This document shows positions 1 to 8,689 of a DNA stretch of 55,812 bases, in pieces. The position numbers were made by a program, and so were the translations under genes. The notes beneath the pieces were generated by a model. That model saw only the letters and a list, made by a program, of their open reading frames with translations. It made no database searches and was not told the origin of the DNA. Where the stretch lies: contig QCSJ01000005.1 of the NCBI GenBank assembly GCA_003211535.1, forward strand, positions 1 to 55,812, read 5' to 3'. Within the stretch, counting starts at the first letter, position 1. Every line of letters starts with the position of its first letter. Source of the stretch: Synechococcus sp. AG-670-A05 (GTDB taxonomy: Bacteria; Cyanobacteriota; Cyanobacteriia; PCC-6307; Cyanobiaceae).

Positions 1-74
1 GTAGGCAGTCAATGCCTTTCGTCAGTAATTCAGTCACAATGAGCCTGACGCATCACATCAAGACTTCTGGAGTT

Positions 75-779
75 ATGAATCCTCCCGTCAATGAACCAAT
101 CACTCCTATCAAGGTGAGTGAGCGTTGGTTCCCGAAAGGACGGGGATTCTGTCTGTATGAGTGTGGTGGACGTGTCGCTCCGAACGTCACCTCGATTCTC
201 TCTTGGAAATTTCCGTTCGATAAGGCGAAGTGGAAAAAGTAAGAACCCGACATCGACCATGATGCCGTCACCAGAGAATCTGCCAAGCGTGGAAAGGCAG
301 TCCACTTGGCGATGGAGAAGTGGTTGCAGAATAAAGACCACACTCCCGTAGAAGAGCATTCGCAGTGGATCATCCCGCTACAAAGCCTTGTTTCACGAGC
401 TTCGAAAACACTGGCTGTTGAAGTTCCTCTGCTTTATTCGATCAATGGTGTTGGCGCGTATGCCGGGAGCTGTGATGGGGTAATGCTTGTTAGTGATGAT
501 GTTGTCCTTATCGACTACAAGGCCAAGCGTTATGGGAAAAACGTATTCCCTAGGTTCTGTGAGCAACAACGTCTGCAGCTAGCTGCCTACTCACTTGCGA
601 TCAATCATCTCTACGAAGATCAGCTTCCTTCCCCAGTAACAAAAACAAGTTTATTATTTGCCTACCCTGAGGGTGGCAAGCCCGTCACTGTTGTATCTAC
701 ACAGGGCAACTTGCTTCTTGAGTATCAACAGAAATGGCTTGATCTGCTTGTTGAGTGGTACGAAGTGCATGGCGAATAA
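75..779 (+). pseudogene. PD-(D/E)XK (RecB/Cas4-like) nuclease gene interrupted by an in-frame TAA
   Basis: Two ORFs in the same frame (12-242 and 306-779) are separated only by TAA at 240-242. Translation through the stop is continuous: VTSILSWKFPF, then the stop, then a RESAKRGKAVHLAMEKW stretch typical of phage-like and RecB-like exonucleases. The 3' part carries the nuclease core: GSCDGVML (acidic residue), VVLIDYKAKR (the D-x-K part of the motif) and a Q-rich helix CEQQRLQLAAYSLA resembling the RecB Q-x3-Y motif. The family cuts DNA with Mg2+ and occurs in repair enzymes and cyanophages. The start at ATG 75 (MNPPVNEP) is the likely original; ATG 12 is also open. The region is AT-rich compared with the window, which suggests acquired DNA. 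A shorter product starting at ATG 306 would keep the catalytic residues but lose the N-terminal part. Confidence 0.65.
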
Positions 780-803
780 GTAACTAATGAGCAAATTATT
801 TTT

Positions 804-828
804 GACAAGCAACTTAATTTGTCTTTTT
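804..828 (+). terminator. Weak hairpin plus T-run after the nuclease remnant
   Basis: GACAA at 804-808 can pair with TTGTC at 819-823 and is followed by TTTTT. It lies 25 bases after the stop codon of the nuclease remnant. The stem is only five pairs, so this is a weak candidate. The rest of 829-1010 is AT-rich and I see no gene in it. Confidence 0.35.
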
Positions 829-1010
829 GATGGGCACCTGAGATGTCCAGCGATGAATGATCAAATACCTGTAAGTTTTGTTCGTTTTTGTTTGCCTATA
901 TTTTTATCGGCAAGGTCAAACTGCCATGTTCCGTAGTGCAGCCTACGATTATCTTACTCATCCTAACCATCAATGATGGTCTCAGTCATTTGTCAAGAAG
1001 TTGGGTTTGT

Positions 1011-1757
1011 TCAGCCTGCGATCTCATTTTGGTGTTCAAGTCTGCTGGCAAAGCGTCCGATTAAAACGCCCATTACCGCCGCCAGGTAGCGCGGTCCGGT
1101 GATGCTGGTGACCACACTTATCACTCTCGACAGCGTGAGCAACGGATTGATGTCGCCGAAGCCGACTTTGTTGAGGAAGACGAAGGCGTGATAGTTGATC
1201 GCGGAGAAGGCAAGAGCTGCTGCCAGCATGCTGTTGACTCCGGTTTGGGTAACGCTCAGCGGCTCGAAGTTGCCGGGTTGGATGGTTCCCGAAGCACATA
1301 TCATCAGTCCGGCACTGAGGCCGATGTGTAGATAGCCGGCGGTCGCCCCCATCAGCAGTGATTTGGTGACCATGTGCTCTTCGGCGAAGCGTTTGACCAG
1401 TCGGATCACGCTCAAGCCCACCAAGAGACTCCTACTGAGCGCCAGAGGCACCCCGATGTAGGTCAGCTCCAGTGGTGTGAGCAGCCAAAGCCACATCGTC
1501 AGCTACGCAAACAGCCCCAGGCCGCGATTGGAGCAATCACTCCATTGGGGCGACTGGCTGTCGTGCACCATCACCTGGATTAGCAGCAGAGCGATCAGGC
1601 TTTAGTCAAGATGGGTGGCCAAGATCACTCTGGGAAAGGCGAATCCCACCAGCACCAAGAATATGAACAGCAGCAGCAGCCGCAGGTGCAATCCTTTCTG
1701 TCGTCGCGCCATCGCCCTGAGATCGTCCTTGTCGGCGTGGTTTGGCGGCCGAGCCAT
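1011..1757 (-). pseudogene. Two-TM potassium/ion channel family protein with two in-frame stops
   Basis: Reading one frame from ATG 1757 gives MARPPNHADKDDLRAM, a hydrophobic helix LRLLLLFIFLVLVGFAF, a TAA at codon 52 (1604-1602), a TAG at codon 85 (1505-1503), and then the 161-aa listed ORF. The 3' part has a pore-type signature FVFLNKVGFGDINP, where channels of this family normally have a T-x-G-Y-G-D filter, followed by a last helix YLAAVMGVLIGRFAS. Everything stays in one frame, so two point nonsense changes explain the break. The start overlaps the SRAP stop as TGATG, so it was probably translated after SRAP. The listed ORF from 1496 could still make a shortened membrane protein with the pore, but the N-terminal helices would be missing. 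Confidence 0.65.
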
Positions 1758-2383
1758 CAGAACAAGCTGAGCTGAGAGCTGCCGCCGCGGCTCCAGCCGT
1801 CACTCGGCCATGGTTCCAGTATCGGCTCGAGGGCCCGGCGGTGGGCCCCATCCCCCGGGTCGAGCCAGATCTCCTCGAGCCCTCGGGGAATGACCACCGG
1901 CATGCGGTCGTGCAGGCTCTCCAGCAAAGCGTTTGGTTTGGTAGTTATCACGCAGCAGGTTTCCAGGTCGCTCCCGTCAGGGCCGATCCAGCGATCCCAG
2001 AGCCCGGCAAGCCAGAACAGCTGCTGGTCTTGCCGCTGAATCTGCTCCCCTTGCTCCAGGAACCCATCCGCAGGCAGCAGGCAGCGCTGGTGACGCCAGG
2101 GACCACGGAAGGAGGCTTTCTCCTCCAACGTCTCGGCGCGGGCATTGATCGGCCGCGGTCCGGTTAGTGGATCCTTGACCCAAGCCGGCAGTAGGCCCCA
2201 GAGCATGTGGCTGGTCACACTCAGGCCATGTTCGCGCCTGAGGGCCAGCACCGGTTCTCCTGGCCGGATTAGCCGGCGTGGTGCGTAGTGGTTCAACCAG
2301 CCGGTATCAACGTCCCGTAACCAGGGTTGGAGCAGGGCCTCAAGCGCCTGCAACGACTTGTCGAGGCTGTAGCGACCGCACAT
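1757..2383 (-). CDS. SRAP (HMCES/YedK) family abasic-site DNA-protein crosslinking protein
   Basis: SRAP proteins form a covalent link through Cys2 to abasic sites in single-stranded DNA and shield them from breakage. This 208-aa protein begins MCGRYSL, so Cys2 is in place. It has the PINARAET block, the RCLLPADGFLEQ block holding the conserved Glu, and the HDRMPVV block with the conserved His. Its length is normal for the bacterial family. The last base of its stop is the first base of the channel pseudogene's ATG (TGATG), so the two form a small minus-strand operon. It is convergent with nothing and divergent from ftsH, with about 86 bases between the starts. All expected active-site residues are present. 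Confidence 0.9.
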   Translation of the reverse strand: MCGRYSLDKSLQALEALLQPWLRDVDTGWLNHYAPRRLIRPGEPVLALRREHGLSVTSHMLWGLLPAWVKDPLTGPRPINARAETLEEKASFRGPWRHQRCLLPADGFLEQGEQIQRQDQQLFWLAGLWDRWIGPDGSDLETCCVITTKPNALLESLHDRMPVVIPRGLEEIWLDPGDGAHRRALEPILEPWPSDGWSRGGSSQLSLF

Positions 2384-2469
2384 GGACGTGACGTTAGAAG
2401 GCGTTCGGTTCTCCCACCCGTATGCAACGGTTCATCCCTCGTAGCGTGGCCTGATCTCGGGCAGGTGCC

Positions 2470-4344
2470 ATGCCGATTCGACAGGACGACAACCGACCGA
2501 ACCGTCGCTTCGGGATCATCAACCTGGTGTTGATCGGCTTTGGGGTGCTGCTTTTGTTGAGCAGCTTCGTCCCGAGCAACGCGATGCAGCAGGTGCCAAA
2601 GGTGCCCTATTCGTTGTTCCTTGATCAGGTGAACGATGGCGCTGTGAAACGGGCCTACATAACCCAGGAACAGATCCGCTACGAGCTCAGCAACCCGGAA
2701 GAGGGCACGCCACCGGTGCTTGCTACAACACCTATCTTCGACATGGATCTGCCCCAACGCCTCGAGACCAAGGGCGTTGAGTTCGCAGCTGCCCCGCCGA
2801 AGAAGCCCAACATCTTCACCACCATCCTCAGCTGGGTGGTTCCGCCGCTAATTTTTATTTTGGTGCTTCAATTCTTCGCCCGCCGTTCGATGGGAGGTGG
2901 AGCGCAGGGAGCTTTGAGCTTTACCAAGAGCAAGGCAAAGGTTTACGTGCCGGATGAGGAATCCCGCGTCACCTTCGCTGATGTGGCCGGTGTTGATGAG
3001 GCCAAGCAGGAACTCACCGAGATCGTCGATTTCCTCAAAACCCCTGAGCGCTATGCCGAAATCGGTGCGCGCATCCCCAAAGGTGTCCTGCTAGTCGGCC
3101 CTCCGGGCACCGGTAAGACCCTCCTCTCGAAAGCTGTCGCAGGCGAGGCCGGAGTTCCCTTCTTCATCATCTCTGGCTCGGAATTTGTTGAGTTGTTCGT
3201 CGGTGCCGGTGCGGCCCGGGTCCGGGACCTGTTCGAGGAAGCCAAGAAAAAAGCCCCCTGCATCATTTTCATCGATGAGCTTGATGCCATCGGCAAGAGC
3301 CGTTCCGGCTCCATGGGAGTAGTTGGTGGCAACGACGAGCGAGAACAGACCCTCAATCAGCTACTCACGGAGATGGATGGCTTCACAGCCCAGGACAAGC
3401 CGGTGATCGTGTTGGCGGCCACCAACCAGCCTGAGGTGTTGGATGCCGCGCTGCTGCGCCCGGGTCGTTTCGACCGTCAGGTGTTGGTGGATCGCCCGGA
3501 TCTTTCCGGTCGCAAGACCATTCTCGAGATCTACGCTAAAAAAGTGAAGCTCGCTGTTGCTGTGGATCTTGACAGCGTTGCTCAGGCAACTAGCGGCTTC
3601 GCCGGTGCCGATTTGGCCAACCTGGTGAACGAAGCGGCCTTGCTCGCCGCCCGAGCCCATCGCACCCAGGTGGAGCAACAGGATCTTGGTGAAGCCATCG
3701 AACGGGTTGTGGCGGGCCTTGAGAAGAAGAGCCGCGTCTTACAGAAAGATGAGAAGAAAGTGGTGGCTTATCACGAAGTGGGACATGCGATCGTCGGCCA
3801 CCTGATGCCAGGAGGCAGCAAGGTGGCCAAGATCTCGATCGTGCCCCGGGGCATGAGCGCCCTTGGCTACACCCTGCAGCTGCCCACTGAGGAACGCTTC
3901 CTCAACTCCAAGGAGGAACTGCAGGGTCAGATCGCTACGTTGCTTGGGGGGCGTTCGGCCGAGGAGATCGTTTTCGGAAAGATCACCACCGGTGCTGCTA
4001 ATGACCTGCAGCGGGCCACCGACCTGGCGGAGCAAATGGTGGGCACCTACGGCATGAGCGATACCCTCGGACCGCTGGCCTACGACAAGCAGGGGGGCGG
4101 GCGCTTCCTCGGCGGCGGCAACAACCCACGCCGTTCCGTAAGTGATGTTACGGCCCAGGCCATCGACAAGGAAGTGCGCGGCCTGGTTGACAAGGCCCAC
4201 GACGACGCTTTGGCGATTCTGCGCCAAAACATGGCTCTGTTGGAGACCATCGCCCAGAAGATCCTTGAGAAGGAAGTAATAGAAGGCGACGACCTCAAGC
4301 AAATGCTTGAGGCCAGCGTCCTACCCGAGACCGTCAGTGCTTGA
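2470..4344 (+). CDS. ftsH: ATP-dependent zinc metalloprotease FtsH
   Basis: This membrane-anchored AAA+ protease degrades damaged or unassembled membrane proteins; in cyanobacteria FtsH complexes take part in photosystem II repair. The 624-aa protein has an N-terminal membrane helix (about residues 18-36), a second helix near 118-136, an AAA domain with Walker A GPPGTGKT (about 211-218), Walker [12 protein letters not shown] (about 265) and the second region of homology ending [11 protein letters not shown]. The zinc site HEVGH lies near residue 435. Cyanobacteria carry several FtsH paralogs and I cannot say which one this is. argF starts 45 bases downstream on the same strand. Confidence 0.95.
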   Translation: MPIRQDDNRPNRRFGIINLVLIGFGVLLLLSSFVPSNAMQQVPKVPYSLFLDQVNDGAVKRAYITQEQIRYELSNPEEGTPPVLATTPIFDMDLPQRLETKGVEFAAAPPKKPNIFTTILSWVVPPLIFILVLQFFARRSMGGGAQGALSFTKSKAKVYVPDEESRVTFADVAGVDEAKQELTEIVDFLKTPERYAEIGARIPKGVLLVGPPGTGKTLLSKAVAGEAGVPFFIISGSEFVELFVGAGAARVRDLFEEAKKKAPCIIFIDELDAIGKSRSGSMGVVGGNDEREQTLNQLLTEMDGFTAQDKPVIVLAATNQPEVLDAALLRPGRFDRQVLVDRPDLSGRKTILEIYAKKVKLAVAVDLDSVAQATSGFAGADLANLVNEAALLAARAHRTQVEQQDLGEAIERVVAGLEKKSRVLQKDEKKVVAYHEVGHAIVGHLMPGGSKVAKISIVPRGMSALGYTLQLPTEERFLNSKEELQGQIATLLGGRSAEEIVFGKITTGAANDLQRATDLAEQMVGTYGMSDTLGPLAYDKQGGGRFLGGGNNPRRSVSDVTAQAIDKEVRGLVDKAHDDALAILRQNMALLETIAQKILEKEVIEGDDLKQMLEASVLPETVSA

Positions 4345-4389
4345 CGCCAACCACTCCCATCCCCGATAACAGTCCTTTGAATCGTCACG

Positions 4390-5346
4390 ATGGCTACCGC
4401 CGCTGCGGGTGTTGCTGCCGCTCTTTCCCCCCTCAGCGGCTGTGACTATCTGTCCTCCACCGATTGCTCAGCGACAGAAACATCCGCTCTACTGGAACTA
4501 GCGGGGCAACTGAAGCATGGTGATCGCCGCATTGATCTCGGCAACCGTGTTCTCGGGCTGATCTTCACCAAAGCCTCCACCCGGACTCGCGTGAGCTTTC
4601 AAGTGGCCATGGCCCGACTGGGTGGCCAGACGGTGGACCTAAATCCCCAGGTGACGCAGTTAGGCCGCGGCGAGCCCCTGGAGGACACCGCACGGGTTCT
4701 CAGTCGCTACTGCGACGTGCTGGCCGTTCGCACCTTCGCCCAGCAGGAGCTGATGGACTACGCCCACTGGGCCTCGGTGCCTGTGATCAATGCCCTCACT
4801 GATCTGGAACACCCCTGTCAGGCCCTGGCCGATTTTCTAACAATGCAGGAGGCCCATGGTGATCTGCCCGGCCAGACCCTGGCCTATGTGGGCGATGGCA
4901 ACAACGTTGCCCATTCGCTGATGCTCTGCGGGGCTCTGCTGGGGGTGAACGTGCGCATCGGTTGCCCGGAGGGTTTCGAACCCCTGCCTGGGGTGCTGGA
5001 GCAGGCCCGATCTTTGGCGCAGCATGGTGCTTCCATCGATGTGGTGACCGATCCTCGTGAGGCCGTTCAGGGTGCTCAGGCGGTATACACCGACGTATGG
5101 GCCTCCATGGGCCAGGAAGCAGAACAGGTCCAGCGGGAGCAGGCCTTCGCTGGGTTCTGCGTCGACGAGGCTTTGATACGTCAAGCGTCCTCGAACGCTA
5201 TCGTTCTGCATTGTTTGCCTGCTCATCGCGGCGAGGAAATCAGCCCCGGGGTGATGGAAGGTTCCGCCAGCCGCATCTTTGATCAGGCTGAAAATCGTCT
5301 ACATGCTCAGCAAGCATTGCTCGCAGCAGTAATGGGTGGTCTTTGA
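4390..5346 (+). CDS. argF: Ornithine carbamoyltransferase
   Basis: It joins carbamoyl phosphate to ornithine to make citrulline in arginine synthesis, in the cytoplasm. The 318-aa protein has the carbamoyl-phosphate binding motif STRTR (about residue 61, in FTKASTRTRVSF), the HPCQALAD motif (about 140) and the ornithine-loop signature HCLPAHRGEE near residue 273. Length and domain order are those of the family. It follows ftsH by 45 bases on the same strand. argD is also in this window at 45.7 kb but is unlinked. Confidence 0.95.
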   Translation: MATAAAGVAAALSPLSGCDYLSSTDCSATETSALLELAGQLKHGDRRIDLGNRVLGLIFTKASTRTRVSFQVAMARLGGQTVDLNPQVTQLGRGEPLEDTARVLSRYCDVLAVRTFAQQELMDYAHWASVPVINALTDLEHPCQALADFLTMQEAHGDLPGQTLAYVGDGNNVAHSLMLCGALLGVNVRIGCPEGFEPLPGVLEQARSLAQHGASIDVVTDPREAVQGAQAVYTDVWASMGQEAEQVQREQAFAGFCVDEALIRQASSNAIVLHCLPAHRGEEISPGVMEGSASRIFDQAENRLHAQQALLAAVMGGL

Positions 5347-5496
5347 ACCTCTCGTTGATTTTAATGTTGATGAAAGACATCTGCGATTATGTTGATCGTT
5401 GCCATCAGGGGGACTTTCGTTCTTGTCTAAGTACGGCTAGCTCTTGCTTTGCTATTGACAACAAGTCGCAATGTTCATTGCTGCAGCAAGATAATT

Positions 5497-5706
5497 CTAA
5501 AGATGGATGTAAACCTTTCGCCCATTCTTGTTGATGCGATAGCGACCACCCTTCGGTCCAATATAGACTTTCAAATCATCGTTCAATGCTCTGCTTTGAG
5601 GACGATGGGTTGGCTGAGATTTTTGGGGTATCCGCCCAGGGCATGATGCTCTAACTAAATCAAGCTGAGCAGACAGTTTTTCAAGTAGTGTTTGCATTTG
5701 AAACAA
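5497..5706 (-). CDS. Small protein with a PBCV-type basic adaptor domain
   Basis: This 69-aa basic protein ends in KVYIGPKGGRYRINKNGRKVYI, split here as KVYIGPKGG and RYRINKNGRKVYI. That is the pattern of the short PBCV-specific basic adaptor domain first noted in chloroviruses, where it sits at protein ends. The N-terminal half (LLEKLSAQLDLVRASC) looks helical. The start overlaps the 3' end of the TIGR03643-type gene by 26 bases in a different frame, so the two are probably co-transcribed. The DNA is AT-rich compared with ftsH and argF, which fits acquisition. The function is unknown; a nucleic-acid or protein tether is a guess from its charge. Confidence 0.6.
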   Translation of the reverse strand: MFQMQTLLEKLSAQLDLVRASCPGRIPQKSQPTHRPQSRALNDDLKVYIGPKGGRYRINKNGRKVYIHL

Positions 5707-6061
5707 ATACGCTTTGTTCGCTAATTATATCCAGCAGGCAATCCGTGTTTCTACTCATCGACAACGACCTTTTAGGGTCGAGATAGTCTTGATTGGATGA
5801 ATTTAAGTCTGATTTGCGCTTGATCCAATGGTGATTTTTGGATTTAAATCTGCTTTTGGTTTCGGGAGAGCGATTTAAGTGCTTTATTTTTCTGCCTCTA
5901 ACTCGTTCCCTCCACATTTTGAATGACGATGATTTCATATTTTTTCTCATTAAAGAGATCACGTCCTGTTCACTTAGATTGAACTGGTAAGCAATCGCCT
6001 CAAAGCTTGTAGGGTCTTCCCAGGCCATTTCAATGATCCTATCAAGATCTTCTGATTCCAT
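5681..6061 (-). CDS. TIGR03643 (DUF2805) family protein with an extra C-terminal tail
   Basis: The first ~80 residues match the TIGR03643 pattern: LDRIIEMAWEDPTSFEAI, LSEQDVISLMRKNMK, then SSFKMWRERVRGRKIKHL. This is a helix-turn-helix-like basic domain of unknown function found in cyanobacteria and marine bacteria. Family members are usually about 80-90 residues; this one has 126, with a polar tail after the KRK stretch that shows no recognised domain. A candidate -10 box lies about 44 bases upstream. The downstream PBCV-adaptor gene overlaps its end. I cannot tell whether the tail is functional or came from a mutated stop codon. Confidence 0.65.
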   Translation of the reverse strand: MESEDLDRIIEMAWEDPTSFEAIAYQFNLSEQDVISLMRKNMKSSSFKMWRERVRGRKIKHLNRSPETKSRFKSKNHHWIKRKSDLNSSNQDYLDPKRSLSMSRNTDCLLDIISEQSVFVSNANTT

Positions 6062-6104
6062 GGCTGATCGAATTGTAAGGTTGAAGCAATTAATGGACTA
6101 TAGG

Positions 6105-6110
6105 ATTATA
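6105..6110 (-). promoter_or_regulatory. Candidate -10 box for the TIGR03643 gene
   Basis: The minus strand reads TATAAT here, 44 bases before the start at 6061, in an AT-rich leader. No convincing -35 box is visible at 17 bases, so this is only a candidate. Confidence 0.3.
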
Positions 6111-6136
6111 TTGAGACTTTTTTTTAGAGTGGGAAG

Positions 6137-6417
6137 GTGCCAGTCGATTCGGGCGAGTCTCTCTCGATTTCCTTCATGGATGTGAAGGAAGCGTTTCCGT
6201 ACATCGATCCTGAACGGCTGATTCCTAGCGATGTGCTTGACATCCTTCTCCGTGAGTTTCACCAGATCCAGGGCTTTGTGGACTTCGGCCATGAAGCCAA
6301 TAATCGCGAAACCGCCTGGGTGAATGGTTATCTTTACAGGCAAAAGACAATGGTCTGGAAAGCTTTGACGTCGAGAACATTGGCTCAAGTGTCGACAAGA
6401 CGGCCGCATTGCGTTAA
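6137..6417 (+). pseudogene. Fragment of an unidentified gene, probably frameshifted
   Basis: The plus strand encodes DVKEAFPYIDPERLIP, then ILLREFHQIQGFVDFGHEA and RETAWVNGYLY. Moving to another frame near 6343 it continues AKDNGLESFDVENIGSSVDKTAALR and stops at 6415-6417. Both pieces have the composition of real protein, unlike the minus-strand reading through the same DNA. The simplest reading is a decayed gene fragment with one frameshift, lying where the 3' half of ribD should be. I do not recognise the family. The listed ORF 6137-6451 follows only the first frame. Confidence 0.35.
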
Positions 6418-6533
6418 CAGCACCAACGCTGATCAACGTCAGGGTGGATGACATTTTGTCCATCCAGTTTTGAGCATGGTCTGCCAGGCCTCGATGGCGT
6501 TGTGCCGCAGCATCAGTCGCCTGGCGATCAGGG

Positions 6534-7151
6534 CTGGTGAGCAGGGGGTCATCGGCGCAAACGGTTCCACCGCCGACGATCACCGCATCGCATCCCGCCC
6601 GCAACTTATGCACCCAATTGCGGGCGGGTGAGCCGCTGATCCATTGGCTGGCGCCATTGGTCAACGCTGTTCTGCCATCGAGCCCCATGGCCCATTTCAG
6701 GATTCCGAAGGGGTGGCCGGTGCGAACGCGATGCAGAAAAGCCCGGTTCTGCTCCGCAGCCTTCTGCCGCAGCACACCGGTGATCACCTCAATGCCGGCC
6801 TGCCGCAGTTGAGCAATCCCACCACCGGCCACACGGGGATCCGGATCCTCGAGTGCCACCACCACCCGGGCAATACCGGCCCGCAGCACCGCTTCACTGC
6901 AGGGGGGGGGTGAGGCCGTGATGGCAGCAGGGTTCAAGGGTGACAACAAGGGTTCCACCAAGGGCCGCATCACCCGCCTGGGCTAAGGCCCGTACCTCGG
7001 CATGGGGCTCGCCGGCGCAGGCATGGAAACCCTCGCCCACCAGTAGGCCCTCCCGGCTCAGGACCACAGCCCCCACCAGGGGATTGGGACTGGTGCGTCC
7101 TTCAGCCAGCACAGCAAGCGCCAAGGCCCGGCGCATCCAGAGGTCCCACAT
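6534..7151 (-). pseudogene. ribD: ribD remnant (riboflavin deaminase/reductase), frameshifted and truncated
   Basis: RibD deaminates and then reduces the pyrimidine intermediate of riboflavin synthesis. The start MWDLWMRRALALA at 7151 overlaps the DUF3122 stop (TGATG). The deaminase zinc-site motifs HAEV and LEPCCHH are present. The frame then breaks in a run of nine C (coding strand, 6910-6902): eight would read TPPCSEAVLRAGI, as in the family, while nine give a stop (LTPPLQ). The continuation is carried by ORF 6098-6973 and stays recognisable through LKWAMGLDGRTA and VGGGTVCADDPLLTS, ending near 6534. Most of the reductase domain is missing and unrelated sequence follows. The 291-aa ORF therefore mixes ribD with non-homologous DNA. 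A one-base error could explain the frameshift but not the lost domain. Confidence 0.75.
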
Positions 7152-7636
7152 CAGCTCAGGGGCAGGTCCTGCAGCGAGCGCCACTCACCAACCACGTAGG
7201 GAGGCACAGGCAGCTCGGTGAACACCCCCGGCAGCACCAGACGCAGTGGACGGTTGTTGCTGAGATCGTCCAGGAGGGGATCGAGGGCAAATTCCGCAGC
7301 AGCCTCGCGGCCGTCGGTGGCCAAGGCCGGATTGGCCAGGGTGATGTCGTCCAGAGCCCAGTTTCTGCGACCGGCCTCCACTTGAAGGGTCACTGGATGG
7401 TCCATGCGGAGTTTCCCGGGATAACCAACAATGCGAAGCACCACAGGCTCTCCGGGCTCCCCCTCGCGGTACGCCACTGCCTGCCAGCTGTCATAATCCA
7501 GATCGCGGAGGCTCTCAAGGCTGCGAACCATCCGCGTGCCGTTTTCGGATTCGTGCTCGTGTACCTGGGCCAATCCCTGGGGAGCCGTAATGAACAGCAC
7601 AAGGATGGCGATCAGACAGCAGAGTAATCGGCGCAT
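7151..7636 (-). CDS. DUF3122 family exported protein
   Basis: This 161-aa protein begins MRRLLCCLIAILVLFITAPQGLAQV, a clear signal peptide with a likely cut after GLA. The mature part (SLESLRDLDYDSWQAVAYR, then VLRIVGYPGKLRMDHP) matches the cyanobacterial DUF3122 family, whose function is unknown. It probably acts in the thylakoid lumen or periplasm. The listed ORF runs upstream to 8140, but that extension has no protein-like character; ATG 7636 is the natural start because it opens the signal peptide. Its stop overlaps the ribD start (TGATG), so the pair was one operon. Confidence 0.8.
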   Translation of the reverse strand: MRRLLCCLIAILVLFITAPQGLAQVHEHESENGTRMVRSLESLRDLDYDSWQAVAYREGEPGEPVVLRIVGYPGKLRMDHPVTLQVEAGRRNWALDDITLANPALATDGREAAAEFALDPLLDDLSNNRPLRLVLPGVFTELPVPPYVVGEWRSLQDLPLS

Positions 7637-8317
7637 CGTGGGTTGGTCGATCAGTGAATTCTCACAACCCAGCTTGGAGGCCCGTGGAATCCCCCTGTCA
7701 ATTCGACCATGGATCTGCATATCTATATCAGCCGCGAAATTGACTGGGATCCTTAGATCCCTCGGTATCGGGTTACAGGACGCCAGCTGAGTGCGGGTCC
7801 TCTCCAAGGCAGGTTTTGCTTGGCCGGCAGTGCTGTCCTGCTGCTGCTGTTGATCACAACGAACCAAATGCTGGTATGTCAGGGCGATCGCAGGCCAGGA
7901 GCTCTTCCGTTTTCGATTAACGATCGCCCCTAACACTTCATGGTCAGGTAAGGGCGATATCGCACCTCTGCATTCACGTCTTTCAAAGCAGCCTGAATGA
8001 TTCATATTTCCTGCTCCACCCGGGTTGTGAGATCCAGGTGGCCCTGGTTTACAAACTGCGGTTGCAACAACTGGCTCTCTCTCGACCAACGAACAGCGGG
8101 CCCTGGATCGGATCAACAGCGTTAATTCAGCTGCCAGCACCTAGGAACAGTTTCATAAAGTTGCTGTGGTCACAGGGCTCTAACACCAGGATCAGATTCA
8201 GGTGGAGCTTACGAAGCCGAGCTGCTGTAAGTGATTAGCAGCCAGTGCCTGCAACAGCTGAACGGTGGCGAACTGAGCCACCGCAATGGGCTGTTGAAGT
8301 ACCTGATCGCCTAGTGA
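7637..8317. other. Gene-free stretch of about 680 bases between DUF3122 and the AraC remnant
   Basis: No ORF here looks like a real protein. A minus-strand frame stays open from 8140 into DUF3122 but reads as low-quality shadow sequence. On the plus strand a frame near 8032-8130 reads TNEQRALDRINSVNSAAST and may be the end of a lost gene; I do not recognise it. One GCGATCGC octamer (core of the cyanobacterial HIP1 repeat) occurs near 7884. The promoter for DUF3122 should lie in this stretch. Confidence 0.4.
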
Positions 8318-8689
8318 CAGAGCATTCCCACAAAGGTCATCAGCCTGGAAGATCTCACCACGACGATCTTCGCGTCGCGCTCCGCGATCGTGCACAGCTG
8401 CCGCTCCACGCTCGGGTTAGGGCCGACGGCCCTGTTGAAGCAGATCCGTCTCGAGCAGGTGCAGGCATTGCTGATGATTCCTCAGCGCCCTGAAGCCATA
8501 GGATTTTCCACCGTCCAGGCCGTGGCGAACCATTTCGGCTTCAGCAGTCGACATCATTTCGCCCGCGATTACCGCCAGCTTTTCGGTGAAGCCCCGAGCG
8601 CAACGCTTCAGCGCTGCACCGCACCGGGGATCCGCTCCCAGCCGGTGTCGGTCGCCCATAAACCCCAGATAGCCATGGCCCGCAGGTAG
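8318..8689 (+). pseudogene. AraC-family regulator, C-terminal DNA-binding remnant
   Basis: Directly after two in-frame stops (TAG TGA at 8312-8317) the plus strand reads ISLEDLTTTIFASRSAIVH, GLGPTALLKQIRLEQVQALL and FSTVQAVANHFGFSSRHHFARDYRQLFG. This is the double helix-turn-helix of AraC/XylS regulators, ending in the usual F-x-x-DYRQLFG. The N-terminal ligand-binding part is missing. The listed GTG start at 8390 would begin inside the first helix-turn-helix, so a working regulator is unlikely. The 3' end overlaps the end of the GH116 gene on the other strand. It may once have regulated that neighbour, which is only inference. Confidence 0.65.

Noticed and set aside
5343-5534. 63-aa plus-strand ORF after argF
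   Set aside because: It starts with TTG overlapping the argF stop, has no recognisable features, and ends across the PBCV-adaptor gene.
6098-6533. C-terminal part of the 291-aa minus-strand ORF as a real RibD domain
   Set aside because: It has no reductase motifs after DDPLLTS and overlaps a more protein-like plus-strand reading.
7880-7892. HIP1-type octamer as a special site
   Set aside because: A single GCGATCGC in a gene-free stretch is not informative by itself.
7637-8140. N-terminal extension of the DUF3122 ORF (329 aa in the track)
   Set aside because: The extra 168 residues precede a textbook signal peptide and look like non-coding sequence; the real start is ATG 7636.
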